Assembly: GCF_042453785.1 (NCBI RefSeq)
Contig: NC_091668.1
Span: forward strand, 25,669,501 to 25,733,500
Length of the DNA: 64,000 bases
From: Malus domestica
Lineage: Eukaryota > Streptophyta > Magnoliopsida > Rosales > Rosaceae
Direction of reading: 5' to 3'
A program made the translations under genes and the position numbers. Under the pieces are notes generated by a model. The model did no database searches and was not told where the DNA came from. It saw nothing but the letters and a program-made list of their open reading frames with translations. Below, in pieces: positions 23,309-34,149 of the stretch. The stretch's first letter is position 1. Each line of letters begins with the position of its first letter.

Positions 23309-24615
23309 TGTTGACCCTAGAAATTACAAAGCCTACGTGGCGCGCAGGCCAAGTATATTCTAAGCTAACTACGTCCTTCGGTGATTGCGGGCGTGCCAAC
23401 TCGTCGGCCGAGGCTCGGCCGAGGAGTAAATTTGATGATGCTGCGTTGGGTCGCGCTACTGACTTCTGCGTCTTGCGATTGCGGCCGAGAAAGGAACACG
23501 TCTCGGCCTCTTGGGTTCTCGAGCTTGAAGACAAGGCTGCTATTTCTTACAAGGTTCACGAACCGAATTCGGCTTGCAATGTGCCGAATGTAATAACTGT
23601 GACACCTCACCTCGCCGAGAAGGCTAATGAGATGACCTCGACCAACAAGGATTCGAAAACCCTTCTCGACCGAGACTTGGATAGGTAATCGACCGTTCTC
23701 GCCGCAGTGCTGTTGATGCCAACGGAAGATACTGCGAGACCGACCGACTCTACGGTGACAGAGCTATCTATGCCGACTTAAGATATCACCGGTTGCTTCC
23801 ACAGTGCTGTTGATGCCAACGGAAGATGTGTCAGCGAAAAAGGAAAAGAAAAAGATCTCAAGTTGTGAGAGTTTGCGCAGGGCAATTTTGTATTGATTTT
23901 GTGGGGGCCTCTTTCTGTTGTCGAATGCTTTGTATTTATAGAAAACTTGCGGTCGTGTCGTACTATCGTAAGATCTGATTTGTGGACTCAAAATACTGAC
24001 CACCTTCCGCACGTTCCTAATCTGCATGTATTTGAAATTATCCTTGAGATAATTCTCCAAAATGTCCGCAGTAAGCTTTCACGTGGAAATCATAAAAAGC
24101 TCACTTTTTCATGCTTGTCTTATCCATTTGTAAATCAATTGCAAAACCCTTCTTTGCTATTATCACAAACTGACCATGATCCTGATCACCATCAAATCAC
24201 CTTTATCCAATACATGATCCTGATCCTTCTTTGCTATTTGCAAATTGTTGGTCTCTGCTGCACCATTTCACTTTTATCCAACACATACATTAATTTCAAA
24301 TGAAATGCAATCCAATCGTAGTTGTACTGCCGCATAAGTCGCACCAACCATTCCAAACCTGTTTGAACTGTACTTCTTAGTTGGAAAAACGATTTGCTTT
24401 GCCATTTATCTTTAAGCAGCCCGTTGGATATACCCAATATTAGGCTTAGATAATCTAATATATATTAAGAGATAATATTATGCTTAAAATCACAATATTA
24501 TTCCTTAATAAAAATTGAAAATTATCTCAGCCACTTTATTATCCAACGGTCTAGAACTTTACTCATCTAACGGCCTTGAATGCACGGGCCGATAGTGTAA
24601 ATTTGGGTCCAAACA
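23309..24615 (-). repeat. 3' LTR of the LARD element
   Basis: 1307 bp, starting TGTTGACCCTAG and ending GGGTCCAAACA on the plus strand. Open frames inside (for example 23311-23688) recur identically in the other LTR and are not genes. GGCCGA/TCGGCC hexamers are conspicuous. Confidence 0.93.
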
Positions 24616-25988
24616 TTGCCCCCCAGTTTCCTTGAGCTTCGGCTTGTAAGCCGAATGATCATGGAAATTATTTGTCAACGCATATCAAAATCTTACTCAA
24701 CTTCGGCTAGATAGCTTTGAAACTCACAACTCCGCCGAGTGACTAGGAAAAATATATTGCCGAGAACTATTGAGGAACCACCGCCGAATACAAATTTACT
24801 CGGCAGAAGCTAAAATATTTATCATCACCTCTGTTCTGCCAATGTCATGATCTTCCTCTGCCAGTGTCGTGAACTACCGCAGCTCTCGACTGTTAAAAAA
24901 CTGGGGCCGAGGTTGAGCAGAATTTTCCATAGCAGCTCGGCCTGCCTATATAGATATATATATTGAGCCGAGGTCGAGAAGCTTGAAACGAATAATATCA
25001 CCATATTTGAGTCACATCAAATCTTTCTACTTCACCACATCATGTCAGGGAAAGTGGAATAAAAATTTTAAATCCACCTTTCTTTGACTAGTCGACCAAC
25101 TTATTAGTGGGCAAATATAAGACCGAGAAAATTTTCGTCGCGCTCGACCAACAACCCTCGGTCACCATTCCTTGACTGAATGCCACTGATCAAATCATAT
25201 ATTTATCGTCGAAGGATAGCAGCCGAAGGTGAGAAAAAGTGTGCACCATCTATGAGATAGCAGAAAGGCTGCAACAGAGAGCAGAGAGCAGAGCCGAGAG
25301 CACCAGATTAGCAGAAAAGAAGAGAAAATTACCACAGCTTTCACTACCGAGAAGAAAAGGATACCGCGTATATATATATATATATATATAAGTAGCCTGA
25401 TGTCTGATGTGATCGGCCAGCCATGTAGTTGGCATATATATATATATCTTTCCTTCTTGATAATAGCACCCCAAAGCAAGCTGTAAAGCTCCATCACATC
25501 TTTTCTTCTCTCTCTTTTAGTCAACCACTTTTGCCAAAATACCTGCCACCCTTAGGTCTAGGCTTTAGGCTTAAAGCCTGTCTTCAGTTTGGACCTTTCA
25601 AAGCCCCATACTTGTATATATATTCATGACAATTCGGCCAAAAAGTAGTTACATATATAATATATATATATATATGTTTTGACCGAGGCCGAGGCTTTTG
25701 TAAGCAAAGTCCACAAATAAATGTATTCGGCCAAAATAATCAAACGAGTGTATTTGACCAAATTTTTATTCGGCCTCGGCCTAGACGGCCGAAATGCTTT
25801 CTTTTGTTTTTTTTTTTTTTTTTTTTTTTTTTTTAGTCAGCCTCTTTATATAGGCTCATCCTCGGCGAGATTTTTTTAAAAAAATTTAAACCTTTAAACC
25901 GCCGATTATATCTGTGTTGCCCCCTTATTTTCTTATGCATCGGCCTAAAAAGCCGAATGGGTTGAGAAAATAATTTATTCAATATTTT
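24616..25988 (-). other. LARD internal non-coding region
   Basis: It contains the polypurine tract next to the 3' LTR, many CGGCCGA-type words, two (TA)n tracts (about 25370-25391 and 25434-25447) and a T-run of nearly 30 nt (about 25806-25834). No coding domain was recognised. Confidence 0.7.
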
Positions 25989-26810
25989 TTAATAACAGAA
26001 AACAAAAGTGGCCGAGCTATCAACAGGAGGAGGCCAACGATGTTTTATTCCAAGCCGAAATCTTTTCACATCAAAATTTTCAAATTGATTTCGCTTTAGA
26101 CCGAATAAAGAATTTTTCCAAAATATTTTTGACTTGGTGAAATATTTTTCATTCTCGGCCGCCGAATGTGTTGAACAATTATTATGCCCCCCAGGCATAA
26201 TTTCAACTTTTAATTCAAACAACTTAGCCGAACATGATTTCTCCATATCGGCTTTATTGCCAATAATCATATCAATTGGCGTAGTTTCTTGGGCTAGGCC
26301 AATATCTTGGCCTTTTTCGTCATTGGAGCACTTTTCTGACGAATCATTTTCTAAGTCGAGTTGTGGCTCAGAAATTTGAATTTTTTCTTCTAGGCCCACC
26401 ACACTTTCAGTCTCAACCAAAAAAACAGGTGGCCCATGTTCTTCTTCGGCCGTCTCGACAATTTTCCGAGGCCGAATTTTAATTGTGGCCGGAGCGAAAA
26501 ATTGCCCCCCGGCCTTTGAACCTAACCATTTTTCAAATGGAATTGATATGTAATCAGAAACGTAAGGAAAATGTTCTTCATCTAGCCAGGCATTAAATCT
26601 AGCCCTGTCTTCATTTGCCCATTGCTTTTGCAGGGTAACAGGAGCTTTTATTCTCAACATGCAAGCGAATGACTTTTGCATATCTCTATGGCCACGAAGA
26701 ATTTTTTCCACTTCAAAAGATCTTTTACGTTCCTCATTGTGTTTTTTCAATTCTTCTAGGAGCTCGTATAATCGGCTATGTTGAGCCAGATCGGAATCTT
26801 GATATATCAT
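25989..26810 (-). CDS. Orphan 273-aa protein encoded by the LARD element
   Basis: The frame is intact from ATG 26810 to the stop at 25989, starting 46 bp inside the 5' LTR border, the position of gag in autonomous elements. Residues about 8-45 (LYELLEELKKHNEERKRSFE) are strongly charged and probably helical or coiled-coil. A Trp/aromatic-rich middle (ARFNAWLDEEHFPYVSDYIS) and a short basic stretch (IKIRPRKIVE) follow, then an acidic central region and a C-terminus with two Trp. There is no CCHC zinc knuckle, protease or polymerase motif. I do not recognise the family; a highly diverged gag-like protein is possible. The frame has survived intact in a young element. Confidence 0.6.
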   Translation of the reverse strand: MIYQDSDLAQHSRLYELLEELKKHNEERKRSFEVEKILRGHRDMQKSFACMLRIKAPVTLQKQWANEDRARFNAWLDEEHFPYVSDYISIPFEKWLGSKAGGQFFAPATIKIRPRKIVETAEEEHGPPVFLVETESVVGLEEKIQISEPQLDLENDSSEKCSNDEKGQDIGLAQETTPIDMIIGNKADMEKSCSAKLFELKVEIMPGGHNNCSTHSAAENEKYFTKSKIFWKNSLFGLKRNQFENFDVKRFRLGIKHRWPPPVDSSATFVFCY

Positions 26811-26856
26811 ATGAACTTCGTAGTTTTAGCACTAAGTCTCACCGAGCGTGCCAAAA

Positions 26857-28163
26857 TGTTGACCCTAGAAATTACAAAGCCTACGTGGCGCGCATGCCAA
26901 GTATATTCTAAGCTAACTACGTCCTTCGGTGATTGCGGGCGTGCCAACTCGTCGGCCGAGGCTCGGCCGAGGAGTAAATTTGATGATGCTGCGTTGGGTC
27001 GCGCTACTGACTTCTGCGTCTTGCGATTGCGGCCGAGAAAGGAACACGTCTCGGCCTCTTGGGTTCTCGAGCCTGAAGACAAGGCTGCTATTTCTTACAA
27101 AGTTCACGAACCGAATTCGGCTTGCAATGTGCCGAATGTAATAACTGTGACATCTCACCTCGCCGAGAAGGCTAATGAGATGACCTCGACCAACAAGGAT
27201 TCGAAAACCCTTCTCGACCGAGACTTGGATAGGTAATCGACCGTTCTCGCCGCAGTGCTGTTGATGCCAATGGAAGATACTGCGAGACCGACCGACTCTA
27301 CGGTGACAGAGCTATCTATGCCGACTTAAGATATCACCGGTTGCTTCCACAGTGCTGTTGATGCCAACGGAAGATGTGTCAGCGAAAAAGGAAAAGAAAA
27401 AGATCTCAAGTTGTGAGAGTTTGCGCAGGGCAATTTTGTATTGATTTTGTGGGGGCCTCTTTCTGTTGTCGAATGTTTTGTATTTATAGAAAACTTGCAG
27501 TCGTGTCGTACTATCGTAAGATCTGATTTGTGGACTCAAAATACTGACCACCTTCCGCACGTTCCTAATCTGCATGTATTTGAAATTATCCTTGAGATAA
27601 TTCTCCAAAATGTCCGTAGTAAGCTTTCACGTGGAAATCATAAAAAGCTCACTTTTTCATGCTTGTCTTATCCATTTGTAAATCAATTGCAAAACCCTTC
27701 TTTGCTATTATCACAAACTGACCATGATCCTGATCACCATCAAATCACCTTTATCCAATACATGATCCTGATCCTTCTTTGCTATTTGCAAATTGTTGGT
27801 CTCTGCTGCACCATTTCACTTTTATCCAACACATACATTAATTTCAAATGAAATGCAATCCAATCGTAGTTGTACTGCCGCATAAGTCGCACCAACCATT
27901 CCAAACCTGTTTGAACTGTACTTCTTAGTTGGAAAAACGATTTGCTTTGCCATTTATCTTTAAGCAGCCCGTTGGATATACCCAATATTAGGCTTAGATA
28001 ATCTAATATATATTAAGAGATAATATTATGCTTAAAATCACAATATTATTCCTTAATAAAAATTGAAAATTATCTCAGCCACTTTATTATCCAACGGTCT
28101 AGAACTTTACTCATCTAACGGCCTTGAATGCACGGGCCGATAGTGTAAATTTGGGTCCAAACA
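26857..28163 (-). repeat. 5' LTR of the LARD element
   Basis: 1307 bp, the same length as the other LTR and almost identical. On the minus strand it is followed by the primer-binding site at 26854-26839. Confidence 0.93.
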
Positions 28164-28168
28164 CCATC

Positions 28169-28595
28169 ACAACACACCTTAACAATTGGGTTTAGTAAAG
28201 CAAATATGACTAGACCAAAAGAAGGACCTAAGAGGATACAGTAAGTTTCTCAAAAATTTACTCCTACCTCCCCATCAATCCATTGTCCCAACCAAAAACC
28301 TTTTCCCCAACTACCCTATACCCAAAACCCTTCAAGGATTTTACAGAATTATGCATTTTCAACTCAGTCCTCCAAGTTTCCAGAGTATCACATGCCCTTC
28401 GATTTTCACAATAAAAAATAAAAAATTTCGATTATACTGATGAGTCGCTTTTATACTATATATTTTACCCTAATCTTAGTTATAACTTATTGGTTATTTT
28501 GGTAAAATTTTGATATTTTCTTATATATTTCCAATGTAGGACATTCGACTTCCTCTGAAGCAAAAAATATTCAAACGGATGAATTTCTTGTAATT
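28169..28595. other. Unassigned DNA between the LARD and SABRE copy 2
   Basis: No gene recognised. Homology to the SABRE copy 1 intron begins at about 28596-28605. Confidence 0.4.
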
Positions 28596-29714
28596 GAAGG
28601 ATGTTCCCACTCTTTGGACAAGTACCAGTGTAAATTTCTTGTAAAATGTCAAATGCAGGGATAATATTATCCATCTTCGTTCATTTCAATCTTGTAAAAT
28701 GTCAAATGCAGGGATATTACCCACCTTTTGTCAATGCATCTCCTTTTGGTCATGCGCTAAGAATATTGTTTGTGAAGTGGAATTGTAGGTTTATTTGATT
28801 TCATATAATCCATCTTCTTGGATAATTAAGGACTAAATACTTGCATCTATTGCTACGTGCATGCATGCGGACATAAAAAGTCTTAAGAGGACATTGTGGG
28901 GTTTGGATGACCAGGTCCTTCCTGTTTTTTTGGGTAGCATATTTCTTTTTCCCTTTTCTGAAAAGGAGACATTATCTATATACTAAAACCCGGTGAACAA
29001 TACTGTTCACGAGCAGTGTATTAGCGAAAATAGCCCTCACCTGCTTCCTATTCTCAGCTTATTTTTTTGTGTTGAACAGTTAATTTACGATTTTGACCCT
29101 CCTATACACGTGTTGCTCATCGTGGACGGGGAGAAGGATGGAACCAGAGTCTTCCATTTGCTTCCAGGCTCTTCCATTTGGTCTCATTTGCTTCCAAGAG
29201 AATCTTTCGACCTCTCTCTTAGAACCACGAAACATCCTCCTCTCTTCAACAGCATCTCCTTCCTCCTCCTCCAATGGACAACATCTCCCCTCCGGGCTCC
29301 TCCCTCATTCCTTCTCCTCCGTTGGACAACATTTCCTCCACTCTTTCTCTGCGTATTTATTTCATCTCTATTTTCCCTCGTATCCCTTCTTTTCCTTCAA
29401 TTTTTTTTAGTAGATCTCACGTAAGCGTTTTTATATCTCTGTGTTTGTCTATATCATTTTTTTTGTTTTACTGTGTTTGGATGTTAATCAATTGAATTGC
29501 TCCAACTAATTTAAAAATATAAATTTGGATATCCTAATGGGTTTTCTGTGCAAATTTCGTTTTAGTTATGATAATGTGTTTATGGATTTGGAATTTTATG
29601 TGTTCATGGATTTTGGAATTTTCAATATCATTTTCCAATTTCCCTTTGCAGCATTCTTTTTTTGATTTCTGAAGTATCTATGTGATTTATGTTCGTTCCA
29701 AGACATCATGACTT

Positions 29715-30205
29715 CAGTAGACATCTGATTTCCATCTTTTCTTTGTTCATGCAGTTGAAAGATTAGGTGGACAAGAAAGTAAGTGTAGTACATATAAATC
29801 AAAGCTAGGTTTTGGGATTAATTTATGAGATTAGCCTAGAGTCCCCGTTAGTTCTTATTTCCTAAATAATTGTGAATTAATGGTGCAGGGGCAACTCCGA
29901 AGTTGGTTCTTCAATTGATGAATTTTAAGGGTCTGGGTATAACTCATGTCAAGCGCCATCTTCAAGTAATTGATTTGATCCCATCAATTTCATGATCTAT
30001 ATATATTTTCTCTACTAATTGTACTATATATATAAGATTCAATACTTTGATTAAATATAAATTAAGGGTTCATCTCTGATTAATATTGTTCTACATTTTC
30101 TTCTTTGATTTCATCATCAGATGTATAGGAGCAAGAAGATGGAAAACCCCAATCGAGGTGGACAAATTAACAAATTGCACACAGGCTCATCTACCTTCCA
30201 ATAGT
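29715..30205 (+). pseudogene. GARP/MYB-like transcription factor fragment captured by Helitron 1
   Basis: GARP (MYB-CC/HHO-type) domains bind DNA and end in a conserved helix followed by SHLQMYRSKK. Exon 1 (about 29715-29778) reads TSDFHLFFVHAVERLGGQE. Exon 2 (29889-29965) continues ATPKLVLQLMNFKGLGITHV and KRHLQ. Exon 3 (30121-30205) begins MYRSKKMENPNRGGQ and hits a stop. The GT-AG introns (29779-29888, 29966-30120) join in phase, the first through a split Arg codon. The Trp expected before TSDFH is a TAG stop (29718-29720), and the rest of the gene is missing. It is a captured, spliceable but non-functional domain fragment. Confidence 0.85.
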
Positions 30206-32091
30206 TAATACAAAAGTTAGGGTTTACATATTTATAAACTTGAGAGATCTTGCTTTCTTATTATATGACAGATCCAGCATAATAGCTCCAATCAAACGCA
30301 TAGTGTCTATTTTAATTTTCTCAGTGTGAATTGGCCATTTCTCCTTTACAAAATGGTGCACCAAAATACTGGAGAGTCGGAATGTGAAACCAATTTAACT
30401 CTCACTTAAAAGCATAGATAATTTCAGTGTTATACAGCTGCAAGTTATGTTTTACTTATTCTTTGAACCCTTTACTTCCCTTCTAAGCTTGAAAGCAGGA
30501 AACTAAGTCGCCAAGTCCCCAGACTGTTCCAAGGGCTAGGAGGTCATCCTTGAGCAACCTGGCATATGGATTTTAACAACATGGTTGGGCTTCTGAACCT
30601 CATTATATTTCCCTTTTTTTTTTTCTTATATAGAATGCATCTATCTGCAGATTTAAACAAGTCATTTTCTGAATTTTCAGGGCATTGAAATTCAAGCTCA
30701 GGCGGTACCCCTATTTCAAAGAAAATGAGACCACTTGAATATGGTAACCCAATTACTTTCTTTGTTGTTTTTCCTTAATGGGATATCGATTCCTTGCTTT
30801 TTAATGAATTTTTGGCTTAGGTATTTTGAATTTCTGAGTTTCAAGGCACAGTTGCCCAGTATGTATAATTGTTTTCGTAATTTTATATTCAGCACCGCTT
30901 GCCAATTTATTGTATGAATACTTTCAATATCAATGTAAAACTAAAATATTCAATAAAGAACAAATAATCATACGTCATCCTGTACTCTATATTAAATTAT
31001 GTTTAGTCAAACCAATCTAAAGTATGATGCATTTAATGTTTTTAATTTCAAAACATTTTTATACACCAACATTATTATTCTAATCAAAAGTTGTCTCTGG
31101 TAAAATTTTTTGCATGATGGTATAGCAACGGTTATAGCTATAGCTAATAATAATATATGTATATGTCAACGATAGTATATGCCACTGCATAAATATATCA
31201 GTATGTGAAGGTTAATGGCATACTTGATCCTTGCATGACATGTACCTGAAATACTAAGTTTCATACCACTGCATAATATATACCTCAAATTCTGTGGCAT
31301 GCAACCACCATTTTAATCTGCATGATGTTATATTAGTTTCATTACATAAAAAGTTCCTGTTGATAAATTTGTGCTGACATCATGCTCTGCGTGATTTTGT
31401 TCATGCTCATCTCTTAAGGGTTGAAGCTGAGGAGCACCCAGAGATATTCGAGGTGCCTATTCGGTATCTGTTGTGCCGTTTACTGCCTTTGCCAAGGTAT
31501 GCTTATACGTGCTTTCTTGGTGGTTTTGATGTTGCCAGTGTGATTTTTTTAATAAGCATTAGGTTGTTGGATATCAAATGGGAGAAAAAGGTTTTACATT
31601 TGGTTAATCAGGTTGTATGAATGTGGGGTATTCATGTGTTGCTACTGTTGAGTTGTTTTTGGTGGCATGTACGGTTTACAATTGTGTTAAGGGGGTATTG
31701 TTATTGTTAATTATATGATAATATTGGTGGTATGATTTGTTTTTAATGAGAATTGAGTATTAATAGGCTCCGTTTATGATGCCAAACTCAACATTTGAGA
31801 GACGGAGGTAGAAGTTTAATTGGAACACTTTGTTAGTTTGTGTTACTAACAAAACAGTTGTGATACTAATCTAGAGCTACTTTCATATTGATTCATCATC
31901 ATTGATAAGTTTTCTTTGGACCCTATAGAAATCATAATTAACTATTCACTAATCTGCTGCTTTATTGTCACTGACTCTTTAGATTGGGAAGCACCATATT
32001 GTTTCCAAATGATTAGTTTGATAGGTACTTAACAATTTCCCAAGGCATGAGGCACTTGCTTTCTTTTGTGTGTAAAAGACTAATACCATGC

Positions 32092-32233
32092 GTCCATGAT
32101 AACTATTATAATTAAGAACCAATTTGTTTAAAAATACCTCAATTATTGAGAACGACATATATGTCCATGATAACTATTATAATTAAGAACCAATTTGTTT
32201 AAAAATACCTCAATTATTGAGAACGACATATAT
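32092..32233 (+). repeat. Perfect 71-bp tandem duplication in Helitron 1
   Basis: GTCCATGATAACTATTATAA begins at 32092 and 32163, and GTCC recurs at 32234. The two 71-bp units look identical, so the duplication is recent. Confidence 0.92.
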
Positions 32234-33627
32234 GTCCGATTAGTTTGATTGAAACTAATAATTGTTCAAATTGCAAAGAAAATGAAACATTCTCTCTCTC
32301 CTCTTTCTCTCTCCTATTGCATTTGGGTTTATCCCTGTTTCTTTTTTTGTTGATCTAATTTGGGGTGAAGTTGAATTTTGGTTGAACTAGAATGTGGATT
32401 TAATTGTGTTTGGTTTTGTTTGTCAATTCTATTTTCGTATGATTGGCGTGTGGTTTTTCAGACCTTTATGGCCATTTTGGGTCTGGCAAAGGTACTAATT
32501 TTACTCTTCATTCCACCACTTTCATTTGAATGCCTGGAAAAATTTGGAATTGAAAACATGATTGGGTTGTATTAGTTTTTGTGACGATTACTTCTTGATT
32601 TGAGGTGTGTGAAAATATATTTTGATGATCAGGAGATGAGAGTACAAGTTTTGGCTTCTATCTGGACATTCAAGAACCACCAAATTGCATTATGTTTTCG
32701 TCACCGAATTCAGGACAAGAAAGCTGTACATGCCTCATGTATTACGTATAATCACTTGCTTACATTTCTGTTTCTCATTTGTACCTAATTGGTTCAGATT
32801 TTTGTTTTTTTATAAATAGTAATATGTTCTATGACAAGCTGGCTCTGTTTCTGATTTCATTCTTATTTTGGATTTATATATAAACCTGCAAGCATGCAGT
32901 TGATTAGTATATTTGGTGTTTTCCCTCTTAATGGACAAACTTGCAGTTACATAATATATAAGTTTGGTACGATCTGATTATTGTGTTTTGTCTCATTACT
33001 TCAACAGCACAAAAAATCTGTCCTAATTAAGCTAAGTAGTTAAGCGAAAGAAGCCCCCATACCTACTTTTCTTTATGTGTATATAATTTTGGTATAGACA
33101 ATTTCTATTCCCGCAGCAACGCGCAGGTTTCAATTTCTAGTTTTATAGCTAAAAGACAATAAAGAAACAGAGCTTGTGCGCATATTTCTTAGGTTAAAAT
33201 ACTTGTTTTGGATTTGCTCACATAAGCTGCCTTAATATCTTTTGTAGACTGCTTGTATGCGTTGCCTGTATTTCACCTTTTGTTGGGGTCCAGTTGAGGC
33301 CCAAGGCCGAAAAAAAGAAGGGGAAAACTAATGAAAAATAATTGCCTAGAGACCCTAGCGATATCATTCATTAAGAGGTGCTGAATATCTTTCACCTTTT
33401 CTTTTCCTGGATAAAATGATTCCCAGGTTCTTCTTCTTGTCAAAATGAAAAACCATTATTTGGTCTTCTGTGATCAAACCCTGTAGTCATATTTGAAAGT
33501 GTATCAGACCTTCCTTTGTATGTATATCATGATTGATTATTTGGGTCTTGATGTGATTTTTTCATGTCCTTACAGGCAAAACTTGTGCCCGTATGCTCTA
33601 TAATTGGAAATTATTTCTTTGGATCAG

Positions 33628-34149
33628 GCAACAAGTTTTCAGCCTCAAGTATACAAAGAAGTCTATATTGGGAGATGGAGAAAGGTGAACATGCTTCGTT
33701 CGGCTAGTGGCACAACTCCACCTATGAAAACATGCAAAACATATACAGATTTATCCTAACATTTTCAGAAACCTGCTTTTGCTGTTGTCACTTATGCTTT
33801 TTCTGTGACCCCCCTTTGCAAGGCTAATCTCTATCTGTTAGGAACCCTAATCCACTTCCCATTCCTCCCAAAAAGGAAAAGAGCTTACCATGGTGGGATG
33901 ATATGAGAAATTATATTCATGGAAACATCACCTTATTATATTCAGAAGCCATATTTAATATACTTGCGACTACCGATCCTTATGAAAAGCTTGACAAACT
34001 TCAATTAAGAACTGGTTCTATGGAGATTCAGCAGTCTGATGGCCGGATTTATGTATCAGCAAATGCTTTCAAGATTTTCATAAGCACTTTGGAGAGTTTC
34101 ATTGCTTTTGAGATTTATGTATCAGCAAATGTATCCGGTCCATTTGTTG
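33628..34149 (+). pseudogene. SABRE copy 2 exon, left part
   Basis: After the GATCAG acceptor the frame starts ATSFQPQVYKEVYIGRWRKV and reaches a TAA just after TYTDLS. A second frame from about 33884 reads SLPWWDDMRNYIHGNITLLY, ATTDPYEKLDKLQ and MEIQQSDGRIYVSA. At 34112-34131 a 20-bp block copied from 34046-34065 (GATTTATGTATCAGCAAATG) replaces the expected coding text. SABRE-like VSGPFVE then precedes the insertion point near 34150. Confidence 0.85.

Larger units (their letters stand above)
23304..28168 (-). mobile_element. Young LARD-like LTR retrotransposon with one orphan ORF
   Basis: Two 1307-bp LTRs (23309-24615 and 26857-28163), both TG...CA, are flanked by the 5-bp duplication CCATC (23304-23308, 28164-28168). 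Orientation is minus. Next to the right LTR the minus strand reads TTT then TGGCACGCTCGGTGAG, a plausible tRNA primer-binding site, and before the left LTR it reads ACTGGGGGGCAA, a polypurine tract. The internal 2.2 kb has no protease, reverse transcriptase or integrase, only one 273-aa ORF, so the element depends on other elements in trans. By eye I counted about eight mismatches between the LTRs, nearly all transitions, so insertion is recent. Confidence 0.93.
28975..33140 (+). mobile_element. Helitron 1 (4.17 kb) carrying GARP/MYB exons
   Basis: The 5' end is TCTATATACTAAAACCC after an A, and the 3' end is CCCGCAGCAACGCGCAGG then TTTCAATTTCTAG before a T: the TC...CTAG ends and A/T insertion site of plant Helitrons. 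The SABRE copy 1 intron (12150-12170) gives the nearly empty site GGAGACATTTTATAGCT. There is no RepHel helicase, so it is non-autonomous. Inside are captured GARP exons (29715-30205), a perfect 71-bp tandem duplication (32092-32233) and other exon-like fragments. It shares a pyrimidine-rich block (29270-29340) with the second Helitron-like block at 50590-50660. Confidence 0.88.

Noticed and set aside
23311-23688. 125-codon frame in the left LTR and its twin in the right LTR
   Set aside because: LTR sequence, GGCCGA-rich, with no start context or domain; duplicated because the LTRs are duplicated.
33100-33140. Helitron 1 3' hairpin as a perfect stem
   Set aside because: The stem CCCGCAGCAACGCGCAGG is imperfect; the call rests on the ends, the insertion context and the empty site, which itself differs by about three bases from a clean A/T junction.
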